Source: a bacterium Ga0077546 (GTDB lineage: Bacteria > Cyanobacteriota > Vampirovibrionia > Obscuribacterales > Obscuribacteraceae). From it: DNA of 24,987 nucleotides. Positions 8,501-15,719 of the stretch are shown here, piece by piece. The number at the start of each line of letters is the position of its first letter. The first letter of the stretch is position 1. The DNA lies in the NCBI GenBank assembly GCA_001464165.1, contig LNEX01000267.1:1-24987 (forward strand). The letters run 5' to 3'. The position numbers were made by a program, and so were the translations under genes. The notes below the pieces were generated by a model, which was not told the DNA's origin, made no database searches, and saw only the letters and a program-made list of their open reading frames with translations.

Positions 8501-11276
8501 TATACAAGGTGATGACTTCGATGGCAGCATGCGCAATGTTACCAAGCAAGCTTTGATTGGTGGTACCACCGCCGCTCTCAGTTTGGTTGGTCCTGAACTA
8601 TTTGCCATGAGTGGTCGCTTTACTAGCACTGCTGCTACAGCTATGGCTGGTGATCTAGCTGCTGCCTCTGTGGCTTTACGGCCGGGTGCTCAAGCTCTCT
8701 TGCGCACCGAATTGAGTGCTCTAACATCGCGCCGAGGCTTTGTTGCCTTGACTGAAGCTGAGGCGGCTGCCTTGACTGAAAAAGTCGCTGCTCAAGGTAT
8801 TACTGAAGCGCAAAGAGTGGCCTTGCAGAAAGCCATTACCGAAAGCTCTACTGCCAGGTTGGCAGAGGCCGCCGACGGTCTATCGACCTCTATCGCGGCC
8901 CGATCGACCTTAGGTCGTCAAGTTGCCGACAATGCAGTTGTTGGTGCTGGAGGCAACGCCGCATCTGAAATAATTGTTGCTCCATTGAACGAACACGGTG
9001 TTGATTGGGAGAGACTCGGTCAAAGTGCTCTCACTGGTGGCGCCGTCGGCGCCATCATGCCAGTAGCCTTCCGCGCTGTGCTGGCAGCTAGTCGCGAGGC
9101 AGGAGTAGTGGCATCGCGCTTCGGTCGTGATGAAGCTGGCATGTTCATTGACCCTGCAAAAATTGATGAGTCTATTAGCTTTAGAAATTCACGCACCGGT
9201 GAAGTTGCCACCATCAGACCTGGTGAGGGCGAAAAGTTCAGACTTACTAATGAGTGGCAGTATGAAAGCGGCGGGCGGTTCACTCCAGATGTGACACCAA
9301 TCAAGCCAGCTGTAGCTAATGCTGAGCGCATGACTGCGGCTGAACTAAGAGAAGTAAGCAGCACAATTTCTGCCAATCTTGGCGACCGCTCGGTAACTCC
9401 GCAGCAGTTCCGCGATATCTTTGAAGGCGAGTATGTCATCAATGGTGTCAAGCGCACGCTCACCGCTGAAGAGCGCAAGATGGCTGGCGAAATTATGGAG
9501 CAAACTCTCCCTAACATGAGTAGCCGCTCAATTGATGAGCGCATGGTATCACTACGCGATCAACTGGCAGCTGACCCCAATTGGTCTTGGCAAAAACGTA
9601 CTGATCCATTCGGCAGACCATACGACGGTGTCAATGTCTTGGTGCTCGATGGCACCACAGATGGTAATGCACTTTCTCACTTGTTTAACAAGAACTCTGC
9701 TGTTGTACCTACTGTGAAAGTATTGCAAGGCGCGCAGCTTGAGCGCATGCAGATGGGGATTGACGAGATTGAGAAGTTGCAGAGAGTTAATGCCAATATG
9801 GCTCAAAAATATGGCGACAACCTGGACCATATTATTAATCCCAGAGAGAACCTCACTGTTCGACAGTTAATGGCGAGGAACAATGAGGGCATCGCTAGTA
9901 TTCGCGAAAAGCATGACCTTGACCAAGCAATTGTCTTCGATGATATACGCAATGCCACTGATGCTCAGAAGAGAGTCTTAGCGGGCATGCAGCGCTTAGC
10001 AGTGGCTGATTTGAATGGCTTCAACCGGGGACCAAACATATACGATTACGCTAGCCTAGGCTTCGGTGCTGGTTCTGACGCCATGCGTGGTCGCATCGGT
10101 ACAATCGTTGAGCAAGCCGAAACAATTCAGCGCAATAGTGGAGTAACAAGACAAGAGGCAGTGCGCCAAGCAATTGATGCTAACTACGCTCAAGCGACGC
10201 GCGATGCCCTACCGAATGCCAGGCTAGTAGAGACGACGCCAACTCGAACCAATCGAGAGGCTAGAGACGCGACGGCCGCTAACGAGAGCAACCCTGAAGC
10301 CTTCCGCGAACAATCACTTTACCAAGAACTCTCTAAACCACTAGCCACTCCAGAACAAATACAAAACTTCCTTGGACGGTTATCGGCAGATCAACAGCGC
10401 CTCGGTGCCAGAATCTTACAAGACGGTCTTGTGGTCAACAACTACGGCACCATGGTTGATCAAGCACGCACGCTACACCAACGCATTCTTGCCACAGTGC
10501 CTGGTAACGACCCGAAGAAAATGCTTATCGTCACCGGCCTAGAAGAAAATGGCAGCGCTTACTTAACTAATTCTATTTATGCACGTGCCAATGGCCTCAC
10601 TGCCGACAACTTCGTTTCAGTGACCGATTTGCGCACCCTGGCGGCCAAGAAACCTGGTGAGAAATTGACTGAGCACCAACAGCATCTCAAAGAAATACTA
10701 GGCGATCGTCGCCTCGTCTATCTAGACGATTATGCTTATAGCGGCCGCCAAATGCCAAGCTTGATCAACAACTTGCAAAAAGAAACACTTGCTCGTTTGC
10801 GTGGTGCCGATGGACAGCCCTTAGTGCCAGAAATTACAGTAGGTACTTTGGGGCGGTATGAAGTTCCAGAAAATACTTGGAACAATGCTGCCAACTATCC
10901 GCATATAAATCCAGAAAGCAACCAGCCGTTCTTGCAAGTAAACGTCGCTGAGAGTCCATCACTCTATCGTCAGTTGTATGACTCGCAGTTTTTCCGCAAT
11001 AGCCTGAGCCAAGAAGAACGTGACCGTGTCACACTGTGGCTAGGCGCTCAGTCGTTGTACTCGCACTCGACAATCAATACCACGATGATTCTGCCTTACG
11101 GCGGGCCTAACAATAATATTCCGTGGATTCAGGCCTTTATAGAGTCGCGCAACGGCTTAGGCTTGCCAGCAAGATATAGAAACGCTGATTGGTCTGTACT
11201 CGAAGCTGGCACAGCTGAATTTGATCGCAACCGTGTACTCGGCGAAATCGTCAAGCCACCAGCGAAGAAACCATAA
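5580..11276 (+). CDS. Giant annexin-like repeat protein with Gly/Ala-rich hydrophobic middle and C-terminal phosphoribosyltransferase-like domain
   Basis: A 1898-residue protein. The start is GTG at 5580 with GGGGA about 7 nt upstream. Residues ~1-110 are Ala/Asp/Lys/Pro-rich linker. Residues ~110-910 form tandem helical units resembling annexin repeats, e.g. SQQIAQLRLDYTNQTGHDL (~233-251) and SPEQKQSLKDAYEAKYHSPL (~804-823), with GLGSGHKTNDLM and GMGTSYDALPIM resembling the annexin 'G-x-G-T-D' unit starts. Residues ~928-972, ~990-1013 and ~1118-1175 are Gly/Ala-rich and hydrophobic, possibly membrane-inserting. The C-terminal domain (~1640-1890) looks like a PRTase fold: MLIVTGLEENGSAYLTNSI, then VYLDDYAYSGRQM (D1716, D1717) at the usual PRPP-binding acidic pair, then MILPYGGPNNNIPW. 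Similar PRTase domains occur in bacterial conflict systems. No signal peptide is seen. The order 'helical repeats, hydrophobic middle, C-terminal enzyme' resembles effector proteins; that role is inference. Confidence 0.75.
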   Translation: MANGGDTKSADDKRAARPEAQPETADAAKAAERTATKLLDDAQPSIGDKSTVAKPVNGSKPDAAVAGLPDLKLVGQIETNVPAPQTDTRVKPGDAQVKATDVPVPAARQLDDATIQTHARALRDALGETSMLIFSNPNQAKVEQIIGPLGRADRIALENAFNHPADGPAPGKDLRTQLREAFGPIEGVRMETILQREDGRSNDAGAVRVALATAESDPAKASAQIEQIFKQLNSQQIAQLRLDYTNQTGHDLTSDIKVNQNLSPALRDSFDKLAKGSDLRTPQDVVDIARTALQQKDRDLLTNILAGDAPSAVAARQQLNADQDFRKELARAFPNPDESSRANRLSIASGNFDKATDPATLDYLKHGHVGLDTIARQDTAPIFFNNKENLELALRNATDIERAKYRAGKDIEDTHREPTTPQEREALQFYRGLHESLAKGGNARENAVWEDQLLNGRRTIASEMAATHSDGWTPLGLGSGHKTNDLMGKAENLSRQDWEALRDPVNGQKFRTQIESSLATYATPEESRRIMTMLDQKAQAATFEDASKIVRSLDDTISDNRSSTFLGMGTSYDALPIMNKLAHLSPAEASKYHDDAQYRKQIDDMITDNFLPGYQVYARTMLEQVARTGQPAQEGLAERILASGLRREPSEQRISDVETLLGDKAVRDRLNQPDDKLSPADRSLKMAIENAVLSSISEKMPTADFQAQSMLTDSQMRELMTTGHLSPSRKLQWGHDRENLYAQVATASPLEREASNRYLSDGEKQLVDAIAKQNGQMQLEDRMRSFVLREGTNYQAFQQELRALSPEQKQSLKDAYEAKYHSPLNQDFLQRVGAQDQTVYRQYLNPSENDGRQDSYDNYRAFLDARTGTAADGTELTAERASELQTSALENYQRQYAKLNPQQQEAMNQFFGQALKDNQNSKEKLAEILVDASITAAALTAAPFTAGLSTAALLTVIGTASVAGAGYRVAVFRGIQGDDFDGSMRNVTKQALIGGTTAALSLVGPELFAMSGRFTSTAATAMAGDLAAASVALRPGAQALLRTELSALTSRRGFVALTEAEAAALTEKVAAQGITEAQRVALQKAITESSTARLAEAADGLSTSIAARSTLGRQVADNAVVGAGGNAASEIIVAPLNEHGVDWERLGQSALTGGAVGAIMPVAFRAVLAASREAGVVASRFGRDEAGMFIDPAKIDESISFRNSRTGEVATIRPGEGEKFRLTNEWQYESGGRFTPDVTPIKPAVANAERMTAAELREVSSTISANLGDRSVTPQQFRDIFEGEYVINGVKRTLTAEERKMAGEIMEQTLPNMSSRSIDERMVSLRDQLAADPNWSWQKRTDPFGRPYDGVNVLVLDGTTDGNALSHLFNKNSAVVPTVKVLQGAQLERMQMGIDEIEKLQRVNANMAQKYGDNLDHIINPRENLTVRQLMARNNEGIASIREKHDLDQAIVFDDIRNATDAQKRVLAGMQRLAVADLNGFNRGPNIYDYASLGFGAGSDAMRGRIGTIVEQAETIQRNSGVTRQEAVRQAIDANYAQATRDALPNARLVETTPTRTNREARDATAANESNPEAFREQSLYQELSKPLATPEQIQNFLGRLSADQQRLGARILQDGLVVNNYGTMVDQARTLHQRILATVPGNDPKKMLIVTGLEENGSAYLTNSIYARANGLTADNFVSVTDLRTLAAKKPGEKLTEHQQHLKEILGDRRLVYLDDYAYSGRQMPSLINNLQKETLARLRGADGQPLVPEITVGTLGRYEVPENTWNNAANYPHINPESNQPFLQVNVAESPSLYRQLYDSQFFRNSLSQEERDRVTLWLGAQSLYSHSTINTTMILPYGGPNNNIPWIQAFIESRNGLGLPARYRNADWSVLEAGTAEFDRNRVLGEIVKPPAKKP

Positions 11277-11328
11277 GCGAATTAGCAAACCGCAAAGAAC
11301 TCACAAGCAGAGATGCCATAAGCCTTAC

Positions 11329-12606
11329 TTAGTTTTTAGTGACTGCGTATGGGTCAAGCAATTTGACCAGGCCATCGTGCAAGCCTATTTGCGAAATGCC
11401 GGGGTCTGTCATACGGTAACCATGCCTGGTTAGAGTCTGCAGAAACTCGCCAAGGTGAGTGCGTGTGGCTGGCTGTGCTTCGGGTTGAATGGTGTACTTC
11501 ACTTGGCGGCCATCAACAGACTTGTAGCCCGATGAAAGTACGGGCATGTCGAATGGTTCTTCGGCACGAGTTGTAGTGCGAGTGGTTATCTTGAGAATAT
11601 TGCCATCGTCCAATTTCAACACAACAGCGTCGCGACCAGTCGCCACCACTGATGATGCCTGCATGCCAGAATCTTTAAAAGCGTCAACGTATAATTTCAG
11701 ATCGTGATTCGCCTGAGCTTCTGGACTTTTGATTGTCTTCAACAGATCAGAAACTGGTACCACTCCGTTATTTGTATTGTCAGTCATCTTTCCTGCGGGG
11801 TTATCGAGTGGAGATCTTCCTGCGCTTATTGAGCCATCGCCTCTAGCAGCGATAGTCTCACTGCGCACCTCTAGCAAGGTCTTGATGAATTCAGAAGATG
11901 GGTAGCCAGATTTAGGATTTTCACGACGACCTGTTTTGTGCTCCATTGGCCTTGGTGAGGTCGCTTGGAACTCAGCAAGAATTGCTGGATTCTGCTCAAG
12001 GCTGGCTTTGATAGCTCGTTTCATCAAGGCGTAATGTTCTGGGCTGCGGAAATCAATGGTCTTGCCTTCGTATTCAAACGAAGTGGCTTTAGAGCCGCGA
12101 CCGGCGGATTTGGCATCAGGGCCAGAGAGTTGCGCTACTTCAGCGCGTTTTACAGGATCTGACCACTTCAGGCCTTGGTAGAAACCTTCGACGCTTTCGT
12201 ATTGTTTGCCGTCAAGAACAAATGGTCTGCGAGCGAAGTTCGACACGGCTTTGCCAATACTCTCGAAGGCGCCGCTGGCGATATTCAGTGGGCGCTCATC
12301 GAGGGGCGTGTTGAACTTGCTGCGGTGCTCGACGATTTTACCATCAGCCATTTCTCTGATTACGCGACCGTCGGTCTTAAATGTAATCTTTGGCGCGCCG
12401 GGCTCTTCAAGAATGCGATCGCCATTTTTGAAGACCGTCACTTTGGTGCCGTTGGGCTTCTCGATGATACGTGTGCCGTCTGCAAGGGTGACATCGCTGG
12501 CCTTTTGTATCTGTCTTTGAGCTGGTCCATCAGCGACAAGCTGTTCTGGCTTGACAGATGAGACTTCTGGCTTGCCAGCGGCCACTTCTGGCTTGCCAGC
12601 GACCAC
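11329..12606 (-). CDS. NADAR domain plus kinase-like C-terminus (3' half of a frameshifted gene)
   Basis: NADAR domains act on ADP-ribose derivatives; characterised members remove ADP-ribose from guanine bases. Here residues ~110-250 match the fold: VSNFARRPFVLDGKQYESVE (typical 'SNF...F..dG..Y.svE' start, with the conserved Glu), GFYQGLKW, DAKSAGRGS, ALMKRAIKASLEQNPAIL and TLLEVRSE. Residues ~275-425 (VATGRDAVVLKLDDGNILKI, then GYRMTDPGISQIGL, then LVKLLDPYAV) look like a reduced protein-kinase-like fold, with a possible beta-3 lysine and a 'LLDP' in place of DFG; this is tentative. The N-terminus starts in GKPEV repeats. The GTG at 12604-12606 is a convenience start: the frame really continues from the upstream ORF through one missing base near 12600. 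It converges with the giant PRTase gene (52 nt between stops). Confidence 0.7.
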   Translation of the reverse strand: MVAGKPEVAAGKPEVSSVKPEQLVADGPAQRQIQKASDVTLADGTRIIEKPNGTKVTVFKNGDRILEEPGAPKITFKTDGRVIREMADGKIVEHRSKFNTPLDERPLNIASGAFESIGKAVSNFARRPFVLDGKQYESVEGFYQGLKWSDPVKRAEVAQLSGPDAKSAGRGSKATSFEYEGKTIDFRSPEHYALMKRAIKASLEQNPAILAEFQATSPRPMEHKTGRRENPKSGYPSSEFIKTLLEVRSETIAARGDGSISAGRSPLDNPAGKMTDNTNNGVVPVSDLLKTIKSPEAQANHDLKLYVDAFKDSGMQASSVVATGRDAVVLKLDDGNILKITTRTTTRAEEPFDMPVLSSGYKSVDGRQVKYTIQPEAQPATRTHLGEFLQTLTRHGYRMTDPGISQIGLHDGLVKLLDPYAVTKN

Positions 12607-13676
12607 TCAACTTCTTTTACAACCGCAGGAGAGGCAATGCTTGTGCTCTCGGCCGTCCTGGCAGCAAGCGATGCACTATATTTACCGGCAGGAATGCCCG
12701 CTAGGCCATCGGCTGTTGCTTGCAGAAGACCGCGAGTAGCTAGGCGGCCAAGATTGAATTCGCCGCTTTGCTGTTGGTTGGTGAATTCTGCGTATAAACC
12801 TGATGACAGACCAAACATGCTACTGGTGCTGACAGTCTTGAAGACCTGAGAGCTAGCCATTTCGGGGCCAACGAAGCGGGAGACGCCACCGGCAAGCTTG
12901 GACGAGACACCGAACAGTAGCGCATCGGCAACCATGGCTCGTGAAGCAAATGTTCCGCTCAGGGTGCGTTCAACACCAGTGCTGAAGTCGAAGCCCGAGT
13001 TAGTATCAGGGTTGTGATAGGTTTCGCGACTGAGGCCGAGATCGATTAATCGACCACTGGTGCCAAATGCGACACCACGTGCCATCGGATTTATTTCGCC
13101 ATGACTGAGGGCTTTGAAGCTGGCGGCAGTGACAATACCTTTAGTTCCGCCAAGGGCAAAGTCTGTTGCTTGATTGCCTAAAGTGTCGTTGGTTTTGGCC
13201 TGATCTAAGCCGAAAAGAGTGAATGTAGCTGCGCCAGCTCCAAGCATTGCCTTGCCTTTGGTAGCAGCGATGGCCATGAAGAGCCCGCCTGCTTTGACGG
13301 CGCCAGTACCGACTCCTGTTACAAGATCATTGGTCCAAAGGGCATCATTATCAGCCTTTATGGCATCTTCGACCTTGGCGGCACTAGCCTTGTAACGTTC
13401 AGAATCGCCACTAAGCCTGGCCTGTTGCATCTCGCTGGCGATCTTAGTAAGGTTGGCTCCAGACTCCTTTTCGCCCCCATATAAACCGTTAAACGCTGCA
13501 CCCAAAAAGGTTTGCTTGCGCTCCTGATTGTCGTGGGCCTGCAACTGGAGCGCGAGTCTGGCCTCTTGGGCTGCCGCTTGTTCTCCGCCGGGTGGGACGT
13601 TCTCAGGTTTATCCCCAAGTTTAAGCAGGGCATCTAAAGATACCGGTTTCGCATTAATGTCGCGACCTTCGGGCAT
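12438..13676 (-). CDS. Gly/Ala-rich N-terminal half of the NADAR-kinase-like protein
   Basis: The first ~357 codons belong to the same gene as the NADAR half. The product has a charged N-terminus, then Gly/Ala-rich, weakly hydrophobic segments (LVTGVGTGAVKAGGLFMAIA, then KAMLGAGAATFTLFGL, then GGTKGIVTAASFKAL). These resemble the middle of the giant protein next door and the pre-effector regions of large secreted or membrane-associated bacterial proteins. After VVKEVE the frame turns into SLASQKWPLASQKSH, which is the +1 reading of the GKPEV repeat coded in the neighbouring frame, so the true product almost certainly continues as VVKEVE-VVAGKPEV. The 169-nt overlap is explained by that single-base shift. 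Total product if repaired is about 780 residues. The ATG at 13676 has only a weak SD; an upstream ATG at 13741 (MPEYNPYTG...) could be the true start with another shift. Confidence 0.65.
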   Translation of the reverse strand: MPEGRDINAKPVSLDALLKLGDKPENVPPGGEQAAAQEARLALQLQAHDNQERKQTFLGAAFNGLYGGEKESGANLTKIASEMQQARLSGDSERYKASAAKVEDAIKADNDALWTNDLVTGVGTGAVKAGGLFMAIAATKGKAMLGAGAATFTLFGLDQAKTNDTLGNQATDFALGGTKGIVTAASFKALSHGEINPMARGVAFGTSGRLIDLGLSRETYHNPDTNSGFDFSTGVERTLSGTFASRAMVADALLFGVSSKLAGGVSRFVGPEMASSQVFKTVSTSSMFGLSSGLYAEFTNQQQSGEFNLGRLATRGLLQATADGLAGIPAGKYSASLAARTAESTSIASPAVVKEVEWSLASQKWPLASQKSHLSSQNSLSLMDQLKDRYKRPAMSPLQTAHVSSRSPTAPK

Positions 13677-13801
13677 TTGCGGACTACCTGGTGGAAAGGA
13701 GGGCTCGGCGCCCGTCCCGTGTACGGGTTGTACTCAGGCATTATACCCAGCACACCGCCCAAGGCTATGGGGATAATCCCCCATGGGCCCGTCGCACATG
13801 A

Positions 13802-14158
13802 TTAAATGTCCGGCAAACTATCACGAACCAGCATAAACGCAAAACCAAATAGGTTCTGACCTTTCCACTGGCTCGAATCTAAAGCCTTAGGGTTAGCCTG
13901 GGCCATACCAATGCCCCATATTCTTTTCCAGGGGCTAGCTTCAGCCAATACTTTCGGTGCGGTGGCAACCAGCCACTCAGCAAATGTCGGGTTTTGCGCA
14001 AACTTAGCCAGATTGGCAGTTAATATAATTTGAGTGCAGCTAGCAGTGACACTACCATCGGTGCTAGTTTTGTGGCCATAAAAAAGTATGTACTCAGAAT
14101 GTCGCAATATTATAGCGCCCAACGCATATTTTTTCCTTTGTGCGTGGCATGGTGGCAC
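13802..14158 (-). pseudogene. Canonical NADAR gene with internal deletion
   Basis: The C-terminal part is a textbook NADAR end: LAKFAQNPTFAEWLVATAPK, then LAEASPWKRIWGIGMAQANP, then WKGQNLFGFAFMLVRDSL. The N-terminal part, SEYILFYGHKTSTDGSV, matches the 'LFFYGH...' opening of the family. The middle is missing: the region normally holding 'SQW..sPF..dG..Y.taEqymMaeKA...GR' (roughly 80 residues) is absent, and SCTQ joins directly to IILTANLAKF. The reading frame is kept across the junction. The first frame start (GTG at 14158) adds residues without family character, and a TTG just before RHSEYILF is an alternative. Without the middle the ADP-ribose pocket should be incomplete, so I call it a pseudogene. 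It lies 125 nt upstream of the NADAR-kinase-like gene on the same strand. Confidence 0.75.
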
Positions 14159-14280
14159 TACCTGTCACAAGCAGAACTAATAGCTCTAGTAAACAAATGA
14201 CCTTTGTCACTGGCTTGAGCAAAGCGAGTCAAATAAGATTTCGCTTGAATCACGTAAAGACAGAGACGGAGATCCATAAC

Positions 14281-14865
14281 ATGAAAGCAGAGAACCTGAA
14301 CCCTGACGAAAAGGCAACAGAAAAAGCTCGGGAAGGAACCCAAGAAGCGACCCTTGACCCAACCATATGGAGCCGCCCCCAAAGCCTGAGCCAGCCAAGC
14401 GACACGGCCACCAAACACCTCAATGGAATGCAAATTGCGGATGGTGGCGGAGTCTACATAAAGTTCACTGAAGGTCGCGGTCTATCAGAGGTGGGCGCCT
14501 ATGTCACAACCAACACACGCGATGGTCAATTCACCGTGATGGGAGGCGTAGAGCTCAACGGAAAAAAAGACAACGAATACCTTCTAGGATTTGACTACAA
14601 GGACATAGAGAGACATCAGCGAAAAGACCGACCTGAAAGGCCTGATGGTCCATCAAATAATGATTCATCTTCTAGGCCGAATCCTCGGCCAAATCCTCCT
14701 GAGGGACACGACCCGCGGCCAAACGCACCAGAAAGACCAGATATACCAAACCGGCCAGATAGACCAGATGTACCAACCAGACCCGATAGACCTGAAAGAC
14801 CTGAAAGACCCGATAGACCTGAAAGACCGGACCGGCCAGATAGACCGAACAGACCAGGCAAATAA
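14281..14865 (+). CDS. Hypothetical protein with proline-rich R-P-D/R-P-E repeat tail
   Basis: A 194-residue protein. I choose the ATG at 14281 (MKAENLNPDEKATEK) because GGAGA lies about 9 nt upstream; the open frame extends to 14140 but without an equally good site. The first ~120 residues (MQIADGGGVYIKFTEGRGLS, then GQFTVMGGVELNG and EYLLGFDYKDIERH) suggest a small beta-rich domain that I do not recognise. From about residue 121 to the end the protein is a low-complexity Pro/Arg/Asp/Glu tail with units such as RPDRPERPDRPERP. This is probably disordered and may bind acidic or surface partners. No signal peptide is visible from the chosen start. Confidence 0.65.
   Translation: MKAENLNPDEKATEKAREGTQEATLDPTIWSRPQSLSQPSDTATKHLNGMQIADGGGVYIKFTEGRGLSEVGAYVTTNTRDGQFTVMGGVELNGKKDNEYLLGFDYKDIERHQRKDRPERPDGPSNNDSSSRPNPRPNPPEGHDPRPNAPERPDIPNRPDRPDVPTRPDRPERPERPDRPERPDRPDRPNRPGK
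14736..14862 (+). repeat. Tandem 9/18-bp coding repeat (agacc-rich)
   Basis: Degenerate units built on gatagacct and gaaagacct repeat through the 3' end of the gene, encoding R-P-D and R-P-E triplets. Four or five units near 14790-14830 are almost identical, which suggests growth by slippage or unequal recombination. Translation of the opposite strand gives a collagen-like G-L-S repeat, which is only a shadow. Confidence 0.7.
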
Positions 14866-14900
14866 ACAGAGTCATTTGTAGTCCGGAATCTGTTTTCTCG
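14864..14900 (+). terminator. Possible terminator after the proline-rich gene
   Basis: The inverted repeat AAACAGA (14864-14870) and TCTGTTT (14889-14895) is followed by TCTCG and begins inside the stop-codon region of the preceding gene. The loop is long (18 nt) and the T tract is short, so this is only a weak candidate. Confidence 0.3.
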
Positions 14901-15169
14901 ATTGGGTGCACAGCAAGATTCCGCTTGTCGAAAATAATCTGCCGGTAGACCAGCTCACTCTCTATACAATTCGATGAACTCAGATATAACCGCCATGGTG
15001 GTGCCTTGAAGAAGCTCGCTGATAGGTAGAATTAACCGGGATCGCCGAGTTTGGAGATGGTGGAGTGTAGCCGCACTGTTACCGCTCTGGAAATTCTGGA
15101 AATGTTTGAACCAATTGGCTTTCCAAGCCATAATGCAAGTGGTTGTATACCTACCGGAAAAGGTGCAAA
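14901..15169. other. Intergenic stretch before the autotransporter remnant
   Basis: No gene, RNA or clear repeat was recognised. A short open frame from 15051 overlaps the autotransporter remnant in another frame and has no family character. The promoter and SD of the remnant would lie at its right end; AAAGGTG occurs about 5 nt before the ATG at 15170. Confidence 0.4.
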
Positions 15170-15716
15170 ATGTCTTTCAAGACCACAAAAGTTGCCAACA
15201 TTTGGTTGTCAACTTTATTCGCGCTGTCCGGTTCCATTCCTCTTGCCTTCGCCGAGACTCTATTGGGCGACGGCTCTGGCGGCGCCAACCTACAGGGACC
15301 AGTTGGCTTTGGTACTGCCTCAGGTCCAAACACACTGGGCCTAGGGGTGGGAAGCGCTGCCTCTGGCTGTAATAGCACAGCCTTGGGCAACACCAACACA
15401 GCTTCGAGTGCTGCTAGTACGGCTGTGGGCAACAGCAACAGGAAATGGAGCAGCTATTGGAGACGGAGCAGCAGCGGGCGCTAATGGTGTCGCCCTTGGT
15501 GCTGGTACTACGGCAGCTGCAAATACAGTTTCAGTAGGTGGAAGAAGAATTCAACAGGTAGAAGCCGGTGTAGCCGCAGTCAGCTTCAGGGAGTCATAAC
15601 GAATTTGGGTTCGCAGACCCTTACAAGCGCAAACAACTACACAAACTTTTGATAATATAGATAGCGCTAGGCCAGTTAATCGTAGCGCTGAATGGTCCAG
15701 TACAAGAAAGAGCTAG
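15170..15716 (+). pseudogene. Remnant of a YadA-like trimeric autotransporter adhesin head
   Basis: Starts at ATG 15170 with a signal-peptide-like N-terminus (ANIWLSTLFALSGSIPLAFA, cleavage likely after AFA). Head-repeat motifs of YadA-type adhesins follow: GSAASGCNSTALGNTNTASS, then after a frameshift near 15438 TATGNGAAIGDGAA and ANGVALGAGTTAAANTVSVG, the classic head-to-neck transition. RRIQQVEAGVAA then runs into a second break near 15577-15581. There the usual 'TDAVN' is missing and QLQGVITNLGSQTLTSANNY continues in a third reading. A last shift near 15648 gives FDNIDSARPVNRSAEW up to a stop at 15714-15716. No stalk or membrane anchor remains. Intact members sit in the outer membrane and bind surfaces, which implies a diderm host. 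This copy is decayed: residues are lost, not just single bases. Confidence 0.75.
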
Positions 15717-15719
15717 AAA

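Noticed and set aside
9020..9544. 174-codon minus-strand open frame inside the giant gene
   Set aside because: Ser/Arg/Leu-rich antisense shadow of a long intact frame.
13736..13742. TATAAT box upstream of the NADAR fusion gene (minus strand)
   Set aside because: The best -35-like hexamer (TTGGGC) is only 11 nt away, and the box overlaps a possible start codon; not enough for a promoter call.
14616..14861. Collagen-like Gly-Leu-Ser repeat protein on the minus strand
   Set aside because: It is the reverse-strand reading of the R-P-D/R-P-E coding repeat; the plus-strand frame has an SD and a non-repetitive N-terminal domain.
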